In this document: piece by piece, positions 8,321 through 15,607 of the stretch
Layout of the letters: every line of letters begins with the position of its first letter
Position numbering within the stretch: position 1 is the first letter of the stretch
Source: Swaminathania salitolerans
GTDB lineage: Bacteria > Pseudomonadota > Alphaproteobacteria > Acetobacterales > Acetobacteraceae
NCBI RefSeq assembly: GCF_025994315.1
Contig: NZ_BAQE01000029.1
Length of the DNA stretch: 64,000 bases
Direction: 5' to 3' (one strand)
Position numbers and translations under genes: made by a program
Notes under the pieces: model-generated
What the model saw: only the letters and a program-made list of their open reading frames with translations
What the model was told of the DNA's origin: nothing
Databases searched by the model: none

Positions 8321-8623
8321 TCAGCTTGCCCCGGTCTCCTGTGAGGCAGTCTCGGCGGTATCAGCATCGGCGGCAGTCTTCGGTTCCTCGACGGCCTTCA
8401 GTCTCACACCGGGGCCGAACTGCTCATCCGCCGGGATGAACACTGCCCCGCAGGCTTCGAGCGTTTCGCGCATGGCCCGCAGCGTGCGGATATGGGGTGT
8501 GCGGGCATTTGTCTCGAAATCGGCCACGGTGCGATGCGCCATCTCGGCCATCCTGGCGAGGTCACGCTGCGAGAGCCCCAGCATGGCGCGGGCGGCACGG
8601 CATTGTGAAGCAACAAGCGTCAT
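8321..8623 (-). CDS. XRE-family transcriptional regulator
   Basis: A 100-residue protein with a Cro/C1-type HTH at about residues 8-62 (A-R-A-M-L-G-L-S-Q-R-D-L-A-R, then T-V-A-D-F-E-T-N-A-R-T-P). The G-A-V-F-I-P tail resembles small plasmid- and phage-borne XRE proteins that end in a short C-terminal arm. It sits upstream of mobC on the same strand and may control the mobilisation genes or copy number. Confidence 0.8.
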   Translation of the reverse strand: MTLVASQCRAARAMLGLSQRDLARMAEMAHRTVADFETNARTPHIRTLRAMRETLEACGAVFIPADEQFGPGVRLKAVEEPKTAADADTAETASQETGAS

Positions 8624-8924
8624 GGAGGGCTCCGTATAGGTAAGGGCAGGAGATGGAAGAGAAGAGGGAGAGAGACAGGCGGTAGGGACAGAAAGAAGGG
8701 CAGCAATATTGATGCCGATACTGCATCATATGAGCTGCTTTCGGAAGGCGACCGGACGGTTTTCTGAAAAAAGGCAGGGGGTTTTCGCGTGGTTTAATGT
8801 GCTTAGTATGAAATAAGGAGTCCATATAAGTCTGTTGGGAGTCCAAATATGATTTGGAGTCCAAATACGTTGACTATGACATAAGAACGCCGCTATCTGT
8901 CGTCTCGAGAAGGAGAACGCAGTC
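8624..8924. other. Intergenic region with three GGAGTCCA repeats
   Basis: About 300 bases between the XRE gene and the first resolvase, with no supported gene. The right half is AT-rich and carries three direct repeats of GGAGTCCAAATA type (listed separately); the left half is purine-rich without clear features. Confidence 0.5.
8817..8867 (+). repeat. Three GGAGTCCAAATA direct repeats (iteron-like or res-like)
   Basis: GGAGTCCATATA (8817-8828), GGAGTCCAAATA (8838-8849) and GGAGTCCAAATA (8856-8867) lie in the same orientation with 21- and 18-bp periods, 58 bp before the resolvase start. They could be resolvase (res) subsites, an autoregulatory operator or short plasmid iterons. No replication initiator gene is in view, so the first two are likelier. 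Confidence 0.55.
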
Positions 8925-9524
8925 ATGGCGCGCTATGGATATGCCCGTGTGTCGACCGATATGCAGAGTGTCGATGCCCAGCTTCCCGCCCTCGAAGCCG
9001 AGAAGCTGGACATGGTTTTCGTCGAGACCGTGTCAGGTGCCGTGCCTGCCAGAGAGCGTCCCGTCCTCGCCTCGCTGCTGGACCGGCTTCAGCCTGACGA
9101 CAGTCTTGTCGTAGTGCGTCTCGACAGGCTCGGGCGTGATGCAATCGATATGCTGCAGCTTGTCTCCGCGCTGGACGCACGCGACATCAGAGTGCGCATT
9201 CTCTCGCTGGGCATCGAGACGGGCACGGCTAATGGCCGCCTGTTCCTCACTATCCTGATGGCGATAGCGGAGTTTGAACGCGAGCTCATTCGCGAACGTA
9301 CCCGGGCGGGGATTGCGGCAGCGCGGGCGGCGGGGCGTCGCATCGGACGGCCCCGTGCCCTGACATCGGCGCAGACCCGGCACGTGAAGGCATTGGCGGC
9401 GCAGGGGCTGTCTATCCGGGACATCGCGTCCGTCATGAATGTCGGGCGCGCGACCGTGCATCGAGCGCTGCAGGGTGAGGCTGGACCGCAGCGGGCCGGG
9501 CAATCCTCCAGCGCCGCAGCCTGA
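8925..9524 (+). CDS. Serine recombinase (Tn3-resolvase/invertase family), copy 1
   Basis: A 199-residue protein. The catalytic domain opens Y-G-Y-A-R-V-S-T-D-M-Q with the nucleophile Ser10; R-L-D-R-L-G-R-D lies near 66-73 and the E-helix I-A-E-F-E-R-E-L-I-R-E-R-T-R-A-G near 109-124. A C-terminal HTH (about 150-185, I-R-D-I-A-S-V-M-N-V-G-R-A-T-V) binds res. It is typical of plasmid multimer resolvases and small-transposon resolvases. A second related resolvase lies at 11.6 kb in the same orientation. Confidence 0.9.
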   Translation: MARYGYARVSTDMQSVDAQLPALEAEKLDMVFVETVSGAVPARERPVLASLLDRLQPDDSLVVVRLDRLGRDAIDMLQLVSALDARDIRVRILSLGIETGTANGRLFLTILMAIAEFERELIRERTRAGIAAARAAGRRIGRPRALTSAQTRHVKALAAQGLSIRDIASVMNVGRATVHRALQGEAGPQRAGQSSSAAA

Positions 9525-9606
9525 GCCTCATGGTGTGGGACGCTTTGAAAGCCGCGAAAGGTTTGAGGAATAAGGCTCCGGCTGGAGCAACCGAGCTGTT
9601 GTTGCC

Positions 9607-10512
9607 TCAGTGGCGAGGCCTTTGCATCAGCGTGAAACCCGCCAGCCCGCAGGCGGCGGCAAGCGCAATCCAGTAGCCGCTATTCCATGAGGTCGCATCA
9701 ATCAGCGCGGTCGCCTGTTTCTGTACCATGGCCTGCAAATCATGTTGCATCGCGGCATTACCGCCGAAACCGCCAAGAAGCTGACCCGTGCTCTGGGCTG
9801 CCTCGGCTGCAAGATGATTCAGCCGTGCATGCACGACCAGAGGCATGGCGAACAGCAGGAGCAGCGGCAGGGTATTGAGCAGACGCGCCCGAGCAGAACC
9901 GAGCCATGGTGTCACCCAGGGCAGGAGCGTGATGACACAGCCGAGCAGGCGCCAGAAGCCGAACGTCACAGTGATGTCCGCGCCTCCCGTCTGCACACCG
10001 AGCAACTGGTTCAGCGTGTAATCGAGCCTCATGCCCAACATGGTGTTACCTGCATCGAGCGTCCATTCCGGCAGAACGTAGAACCCAAGCAGCAAGGCAC
10101 CTGACATGACCATGCCGGGCAGGGTCATGCGGTCCCTCTGCTGGCACAGGTAGGGCAACATCACAGCTCCCAATGAGCCGCCATTGCTGCGCAGGGTCTG
10201 ACCGAATGCGCTCAGCGTCTCATTGGCCAGGACATCGCGGCCCAGAACATGAATGGACGCGATGCGCCCTTCCGGTGTCAGGGTAAAGCTGACTTTCTGG
10301 TTCAGGGCCGGGGCTGCTGGTCCCTGCCAGATACCGGAGAGCGTGAACGCGTGTTGTTTCCCATCGGACACGAGAAGGCCCGGCTGGGCGTCGGGAACGC
10401 GGATGATTGTGCCGCGATTGGCAGCGCTCGGCTGTACATCAGTGGGTGTATGGGCTGCGGAGCTGGCGTCACGGGTATTACCAGCGTTGGGCACGGAGGA
10501 GGGATGGTTCAT
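9607..10512 (-). CDS. Multi-pass membrane protein of unknown function
   Basis: The 301-residue product starts at the ATG at 10512 (MNHPSSVPNAG), which has a GAGGA ribosome site; the longer frame to 10617 would run into the upstream gene. The N-terminal 110 residues are soluble and Ser/Thr/Pro-rich. After that come about four hydrophobic segments (roughly residues 140-165, 180-210, 215-245 and 270-295). It is translated 10 bp behind a secreted protein and is probably in one operon with it. No family was recognised; the arrangement between two resolvases suggests cargo or a relict transfer gene. Confidence 0.6.
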   Translation of the reverse strand: MNHPSSVPNAGNTRDASSAAHTPTDVQPSAANRGTIIRVPDAQPGLLVSDGKQHAFTLSGIWQGPAAPALNQKVSFTLTPEGRIASIHVLGRDVLANETLSAFGQTLRSNGGSLGAVMLPYLCQQRDRMTLPGMVMSGALLLGFYVLPEWTLDAGNTMLGMRLDYTLNQLLGVQTGGADITVTFGFWRLLGCVITLLPWVTPWLGSARARLLNTLPLLLLFAMPLVVHARLNHLAAEAAQSTGQLLGGFGGNAAMQHDLQAMVQKQATALIDATSWNSGYWIALAAACGLAGFTLMQRPRH

Positions 10513-10522
10513 CAGTCTGTCC

Positions 10523-11368
10523 TCACAGGGCGGGCTTGGCAGTGGCATGCGCGAGTTTGGCGTCGATGGCTGTATTGAGCTGCCGGATGATCTCGGCTGT
10601 GATGGCCTGTTCGGCACCGATATCCTCGGTCGTGATGCTCAGGCTGCGCACGGCGGACGGGTTTTGCGGCACGACGCTGACAGCGATGCGCAGCCAGGCC
10701 TGTGTGGTGGCAGCGCGAGGGTCTGACGAGGGCGAAGGATCAATCCCGGTGCCATCCGCTTTCTCAAAGACAGGGCCGCTTTTGAGAGCGTAGAGCGCGG
10801 TGGCGGCACTTCCGCCCGACAGCGGTGGCAGATGAGCAGCGTAATGCGCGGTGAGTTCGGCCCTGAGGGCATCGTATGCGGGCGCATTGAGGGGCGGGTA
10901 GGAGGCAGTGCGCTCAATCCGGGTCACCACGCCGCCCATGACCGGTGGGGCGAGGGCGACATCAATCCTGTCACTCCCGCGCTGGCAGGCCAGCGATGCC
11001 GGATAGGGCTGGCTCTCGATATCCACGCCCTTATGCGATGTCCGTAGCGTCTCGGTCCGGATGCTTGGTTCTGTCTGGCAGTACTGGCGCAGCACGGTAG
11101 TGGCTTCGGGGGCGGACATGCCGAGCGAAAGACCGAGTATGGAAGCCTGACCGATTGCATTGCTCATCCTCTGATAGGTGAGCTTCTGCGTCAGCGCGAC
11201 GCCGCCATTATCCTGTGTCGCAGGAGAAGTCGGGGGTTCCGTGACGTGCCCCTGGCCAAGCGCATTGGCTGCATTGACCATGTTGCGGCGGAAAGCCTCC
11301 ATATCCTGGGCCTGAGCGAGCGGCGCTGAGGCCGCAGACAGCAAGAGGCAGGCAATGACGCGTTTCAT
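10523..11368 (-). CDS. Secreted/periplasmic protein of unknown function
   Basis: A 281-residue protein with a clear Sec signal peptide (MKRVIACLLLSAASAPLAQA, cleavage after A-Q-A near residue 20). The mature part has no motif I recognise. Its cysteines (near residues 116 and 147) could form one disulfide. It lies upstream of, and close to, the membrane-protein gene, so the pair may act together at the cell envelope. Confidence 0.6.
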   Translation of the reverse strand: MKRVIACLLLSAASAPLAQAQDMEAFRRNMVNAANALGQGHVTEPPTSPATQDNGGVALTQKLTYQRMSNAIGQASILGLSLGMSAPEATTVLRQYCQTEPSIRTETLRTSHKGVDIESQPYPASLACQRGSDRIDVALAPPVMGGVVTRIERTASYPPLNAPAYDALRAELTAHYAAHLPPLSGGSAATALYALKSGPVFEKADGTGIDPSPSSDPRAATTQAWLRIAVSVVPQNPSAVRSLSITTEDIGAEQAITAEIIRQLNTAIDAKLAHATAKPAL

Positions 11369-11643
11369 GGTTTCCCCCGGAATGATGTGACGCAGGCCAT
11401 CACAGGGTCGGGACAGGTGTCAGTCTAAGCCGCCTCAAAAGCCACGACAGGGCAAACATGGGGTTATGGGTGAGCGAAAGCCCGACCTTGCAAAACCCTT
11501 GCTCTGACTGACTTTTCGGCGGCTCGACCTTGTCCTGGCCGGTTGTGATGACCGGTTCACAATCCGTCGGTTTCGGGACGGCACGGCATCGGGCCGGGTG
11601 TCCCGTCTCCAAACCGTGTTCCAAAATCAGCGAGGGGGTTTTC
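11369..11643. promoter_or_regulatory. Spacer before resolvase 2 with TTGTGA dyad
   Basis: The 275-bp divergent spacer has a dyad TTGTGA-N8-TCACAA near 11543-11562 overlapping ATGACCGGTT. The same ATGACCGGTT occurs right after the resolvase gene, near 12277. Repeats on both sides of the gene could be res subsites. An AGCGAGGGGG ribosome site precedes the resolvase ATG. Confidence 0.4.
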
Positions 11644-12276
11644 ATGACACGGTATGGCTATGCACGCGTCTCTACCGATGAACAGACGCATGATCCGCAG
11701 CTTCTGGCGCTTGAGCGCGAAGGGGTGCGGGAGATCGTGCTCGATACGGTCTCGGGCGGGGTTCCGGCGGCGTCACGACCGGGTCTGTCCGGGCTGTTGG
11801 CGAAGCTGCAGCCGGGCGACAGTCTCGTTGCAGCACGCCTCGACCGGCTGGGGCGGACCATGCTCGACGTGATGGGGCTGGTGGGCAGTCTTGTGGAACG
11901 TCAGGTGCGCGTGAGGCTTCTCGATGTCGGGATCGAGACCGGCACGGCAAACGGGCAGCTCTTTCTGACCATCCTCGCCGGGTTTGCGGAGTTCGAGCGG
12001 GAGATTATCCGTGAACGAACGCGGGCCGGGCTGGAGGCAGCACGATGTAGCGGGTCACGGCTCGGGCGGCCTGCGCGGCTGACCGGCAGGCAGCGCAGGC
12101 ACGTGGTCGAATTGCACAAGGCCGGAAAATCTTTGCACGAAATTGCGCAGATCATGGCTGTCTCGAAAACCACGATCTGGCGCGCGGTTTCCTGCGGGGG
12201 AAGGCGTTCCGGAAACGGAGGTTCCGGGACGGACGACCGGGTCACCCGGCCGGTTCGATTGACACCGGCACAATAA
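11644..12276 (+). CDS. Serine recombinase (Tn3-resolvase/invertase family), copy 2
   Basis: A 210-residue protein from the ATG at 11644 (MTRYGYARVSTDEQ); the frame is open further upstream but only this start gives the normal resolvase N-terminus and has a ribosome site. It shows nucleophile Ser10, R-L-D-R-L-G-R-T near 66-73, E-F-E-R-E-I-I-R-E-R-T-R-A-G-L near 111-125 and a C-terminal HTH (S-L-H-E-I-A-Q-I-M-A-V-S-K-T-T-I). It is clearly related to, but diverged from, the resolvase at 8925, so this is not a recent duplication. Confidence 0.88.
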   Translation: MTRYGYARVSTDEQTHDPQLLALEREGVREIVLDTVSGGVPAASRPGLSGLLAKLQPGDSLVAARLDRLGRTMLDVMGLVGSLVERQVRVRLLDVGIETGTANGQLFLTILAGFAEFEREIIRERTRAGLEAARCSGSRLGRPARLTGRQRRHVVELHKAGKSLHEIAQIMAVSKTTIWRAVSCGGRRSGNGGSGTDDRVTRPVRLTPAQ

Positions 12277-12646
12277 TGACCGGTTCCGGGACAGAAAACG
12301 TGGCTAGGGGCGGTAGGTTTGGTGCGAGGGGGCGGCTATTGGGGGTAAACGGAAGGGCAGCTTTGTGTAGGGCAATCGGTAAAACCGAACATTCACATGG
12401 GTGACCCTCGCGAAGGGTTTCACCCCACTCCGGTCGTTCAAGTAACCCATGAGACTTACTATAAAGCCGACATTTGCGCATAAAACAGTCAGGCATCAGC
12501 CAACATAAGCGTTCGAATCCCCCATGGTCCGCTATTTTCTCACCACTCCAGTATAGCTCTGGGCACGCCAATCGCCGCCGATTGCCGCATATGCTGTTGA
12601 GACTATCCTGTAGGGGTATACATATGCTGGCCTTAGGATAGGGGAA
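12277..12646. other. Gene-free junction between mobilisable region and RM island
   Basis: These 370 bases hold no supported gene. Near 12512, GCGTTCGAATCCCCCATGG followed by TCCGC looks like the 3' end of a tRNA (T-loop TTCGAAT and acceptor strand), but the T-stem does not pair and no 5' half is present. It may be a left-over attachment site of the island on either side. A short hairpin, ACCCTCGCGAAGGGT, lies at about 12404-12418. Confidence 0.4.
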
Positions 12647-15607
12647 TCAATGGCCGGCAGGCACGCCGTTATCGAGGTATGTCGCTGCGAAGATCATCTC
12701 CGAGAGCCATTTCTTGAACGACGGATTATCGCTGAACTGCTTGAAAAGTTCAGTGTGATCTGAAAGCAGTTCGATGACCGCGCGCTCCAGTGCCTTGTCG
12801 TGCTCAATGCGAGCGTTCTGCTTGTCAGAATTCTGCATCGCGTTTTGATAGGCCTTGTCGGCTGCGACCTTCGATGGCAACTCCTCAGCTATCACCTTCC
12901 CGATCTTATCGGCGTCCTTCCAGTCGATGTTGCCGAACATCTCGTTGAACGTCTTGAGGATGTTGCTGAGCATGTCCAATTCCGGCTCAGGCTTGCGACC
13001 GCCTCCGCCCAACGGCACAGGTCCGATTTCCGAGTCGGCATTTGGAAGCGCAATCGCCATTGTCGCCTGCGCCTCGACTCGGTAGCTGTCCATGTCGATG
13101 GCCTCCAGAATGCCCTTCGACAGGTCCTGCTCCTCCGGAGCGGGCAGTTTCGACGTCAGGAAGTTCAGGAAAATTGAGAGCTTCTCCCACTCAGCATTCG
13201 TGTAGGGCAGGATTGTCGCGAGGAATCCGTAGGTGCGCGTGAAAGCCTTTGCCTTGCCCTTGAAGTCGACCTGCCCATCCTCATCGAGATCGGCTTTGTA
13301 GACCGCGACGCACGCGTCGAGGATGGGGTCGAGCTTGTCGCGGTCGGCGCCACCGAGATAAAGCGCCACGAGGTCCTCCACCTGCTCCCAGGAATAGACC
13401 TGGTAGCCGTCGAGCCTCGCTTTCAGGTCGTGCAGCTTGTTCGGGTCGGTCTCCTCGCTCAGGATCGTCGTGCGGTAATAATCCTCGAACGACGCCTTGA
13501 TGCTGTCCACATCGTTCATGAAATCCAGCACGAAGGTGTCGTGCTTGTGCGGATGTGCCCGGTTCAAGCGCGACAACGTCTGCACGGCCTTGATGCCGGA
13601 CAGCGTTTTGTCCACGTACATCGTGTGCAGAAGCGGCTCATCATAGCCGGTCTGGAACTTGTCGGCGACGATGAGGAACCGATACGGGTCCTTCTGGATC
13701 AACTCCTCGATCTTGTTGCTAGGAAAGTCGTTGAGCGACGCCTCGGTCACCTTCTGACCGCCATATTCGTGCTCGCCCGAGAAGGCGACGATGGCCTGAT
13801 AGGGGCTCTTGCGCTCCTTCAGATAGTCCCCGAACGCGTGAAAATATTGGATGGCCCGATGAATTCCGCTGGTCACCACCATGGCGCGCGCGGCCCCGCC
13901 GATTTTGCGGCGAGCCCTCACCTGGTCGTGGAAGTGGTCGACCATGATCTCAGCTTTCTTGCGGATGGCATGGTCATGGGATTCGACATAGCGCCGGAGC
14001 TTCTTTTGCGCCCGTTTGGCGTCGAACTGCGGGTCGTCCTCCACCGTCTTCATGAGCCGGTAGTAGCTCTCGACCGGCGTGTAATGCTTCAGCACGTCGA
14101 GGATGAAGCCCTCTTCGATGGCCTGCTTCATCGAATAATTGTGGAAGGGGACGTGCCTGACCTTCCCGCCCTCAGGAACTGCCGTGCCGAAGATCTCCAG
14201 CGTCTTGTTCTTGGGCGTGGCGGTGAAGGCAAAATAGCTCGCGTTCGGCAGCACCTTCCGCGCTTCCATCAGCCGGTTGACGGTGTCCTCGAGGGTCTCG
14301 TATTCCTCCTCGGCGCCATTCGCGGCAAGCGCGATGTTCATCTTGGCTGAAGTCCGGCCGCCCTGGCTGGAATGCGCCTCGTCGATGATGATGGCGAAGG
14401 TTCGTCCGCGATGGCTGTCCCCGATTTCGTCCAAGATGAAGGGGAATTTCTGCACCGTGGTGATGATGATCTTCTTGCCCTGCTGAAGGAACGTCCGAAG
14501 CTGTTGCGACCCCTCTGTTACCGCGCCGACAATGGACGATACCTGCGCGAACTGCTTGATCGTGTCGCGGATCTGTTTGTCGAGATTGCGCCTGTCAGTG
14601 ACAACGATAACGGTGTCGAAGGTCGGCTTGTCGCCGGCCTCCAGCCCGATCAGCTGGTGGCCGAGCCAGGCAATCGAGTTGCTCTTGCCCGAACCTGCCG
14701 AGTGCTGGATCAGGTACCGCCGCCCGACGCCGGAAGCCTCGGCGTCAGCCAAAAGCTTACGCACGACGTCGAGCTGGTGAAAGCGCGGGAAAATCTGCTT
14801 CGGCGGCTTCTTCTTTCCGCGCTCATCCGTCTCCTCCACCAACTGCGAATAGTTTTCCAGGATGTCGGTGAGTTTGCGCTTCGTTAGAACCTGCTTCCAA
14901 AGGTAATCGGTCTTCAGGCCATGCGGGTTCGGCGGGTTGCCCGCGCCGTCATTCCAGCCCTTGTTGAAGGGAAGGAACCAGGAAGCCTTCCCCTTCAGGT
15001 GGCTGCACATCCGCACCTCGTGGTCGTCCACCGCGAAATGGATGACGCAGCGGCCGAACTGGAACAGCAGTTCCTTGGGGTCGCGGTCGCGCTTGTACTG
15101 CTCGATTGCGTCCTCGACCGTCTGCTTGGTCAGGCTGTTCTTCAACTCGAAGGTGGCGACGGGCAGGCCGTTGATGAACAGCGCCGCGTCGAGTGATAGC
15201 TTGGTCGCATTCTTGGAATAGTGCAGCTGCCGGGTGACGCTGAACACGTTGGCGGCGAATAGCTCCTCGGCCTTGGCGTTGCCGGGGGTCGGCGTGCCGA
15301 AGAACAACTCGACCGAGCCGGGGCCATGCTTCACACCGTTGCGCAGCACGTCGATGACCCCGCGCTTGGCGATCTCGCCTTGCAGCCGGTGAAGGAACTG
15401 CAGCCGCTTCGGACCGTCTTCACCTATACCTAGGGCTTCGACAACCTCTGGCTGCGTGGCGTTCAGGAAGTCGAACAGCTTGGCCCGGTCAACGGCGTGG
15501 TCCTGGTCGAAATCCGTCGATGCGCCAGCGACGTAACCGGCCTCGTCGATCAGCGAGCAGACAATGAGGGCTTCGAGACCTTTCTCGCTAGTGTCAGTTG
15601 TCGGCAT
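12647..15607 (-). CDS. hsdR: Type I restriction enzyme R subunit (motor/nuclease)
   Basis: A 986-residue protein of normal HsdR length. The N-terminal PD-(D/E)xK nuclease domain shows the core A-T-F-E-L-K-N near 150. SF2 helicase motifs follow: Walker A S-A-G-S-G-K-S-N near 302, DEAH box I-I-D-E-A-H-S-S near 405, T-A-T-P near 460, and motif VI-like Q-T-L-S-R-L-N-R-A-H near 690. With HsdM and HsdS it would translocate and cut unmethylated DNA. Its start overlaps the end of the HsdS gene by 14 bp. It is the last gene of a five- or six-gene minus-strand operon. Confidence 0.95.
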   Translation of the reverse strand: MPTTDTSEKGLEALIVCSLIDEAGYVAGASTDFDQDHAVDRAKLFDFLNATQPEVVEALGIGEDGPKRLQFLHRLQGEIAKRGVIDVLRNGVKHGPGSVELFFGTPTPGNAKAEELFAANVFSVTRQLHYSKNATKLSLDAALFINGLPVATFELKNSLTKQTVEDAIEQYKRDRDPKELLFQFGRCVIHFAVDDHEVRMCSHLKGKASWFLPFNKGWNDGAGNPPNPHGLKTDYLWKQVLTKRKLTDILENYSQLVEETDERGKKKPPKQIFPRFHQLDVVRKLLADAEASGVGRRYLIQHSAGSGKSNSIAWLGHQLIGLEAGDKPTFDTVIVVTDRRNLDKQIRDTIKQFAQVSSIVGAVTEGSQQLRTFLQQGKKIIITTVQKFPFILDEIGDSHRGRTFAIIIDEAHSSQGGRTSAKMNIALAANGAEEEYETLEDTVNRLMEARKVLPNASYFAFTATPKNKTLEIFGTAVPEGGKVRHVPFHNYSMKQAIEEGFILDVLKHYTPVESYYRLMKTVEDDPQFDAKRAQKKLRRYVESHDHAIRKKAEIMVDHFHDQVRARRKIGGAARAMVVTSGIHRAIQYFHAFGDYLKERKSPYQAIVAFSGEHEYGGQKVTEASLNDFPSNKIEELIQKDPYRFLIVADKFQTGYDEPLLHTMYVDKTLSGIKAVQTLSRLNRAHPHKHDTFVLDFMNDVDSIKASFEDYYRTTILSEETDPNKLHDLKARLDGYQVYSWEQVEDLVALYLGGADRDKLDPILDACVAVYKADLDEDGQVDFKGKAKAFTRTYGFLATILPYTNAEWEKLSIFLNFLTSKLPAPEEQDLSKGILEAIDMDSYRVEAQATMAIALPNADSEIGPVPLGGGGRKPEPELDMLSNILKTFNEMFGNIDWKDADKIGKVIAEELPSKVAADKAYQNAMQNSDKQNARIEHDKALERAVIELLSDHTELFKQFSDNPSFKKWLSEMIFAATYLDNGVPAGH

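Noticed and set aside
11530..11643. Longer start for the second resolvase
   Set aside because: The extra 38 residues precede the catalytic N-terminus Y-G-Y-A-R-V-S that begins all resolvases; the ATG at 11644 has the ribosome site.
12505..12535. tRNA gene
   Set aside because: Only a T-loop and acceptor-like 3' segment are visible; the T-stem does not pair and there is no anticodon arm or 5' half. Kept only as a possible attachment remnant.
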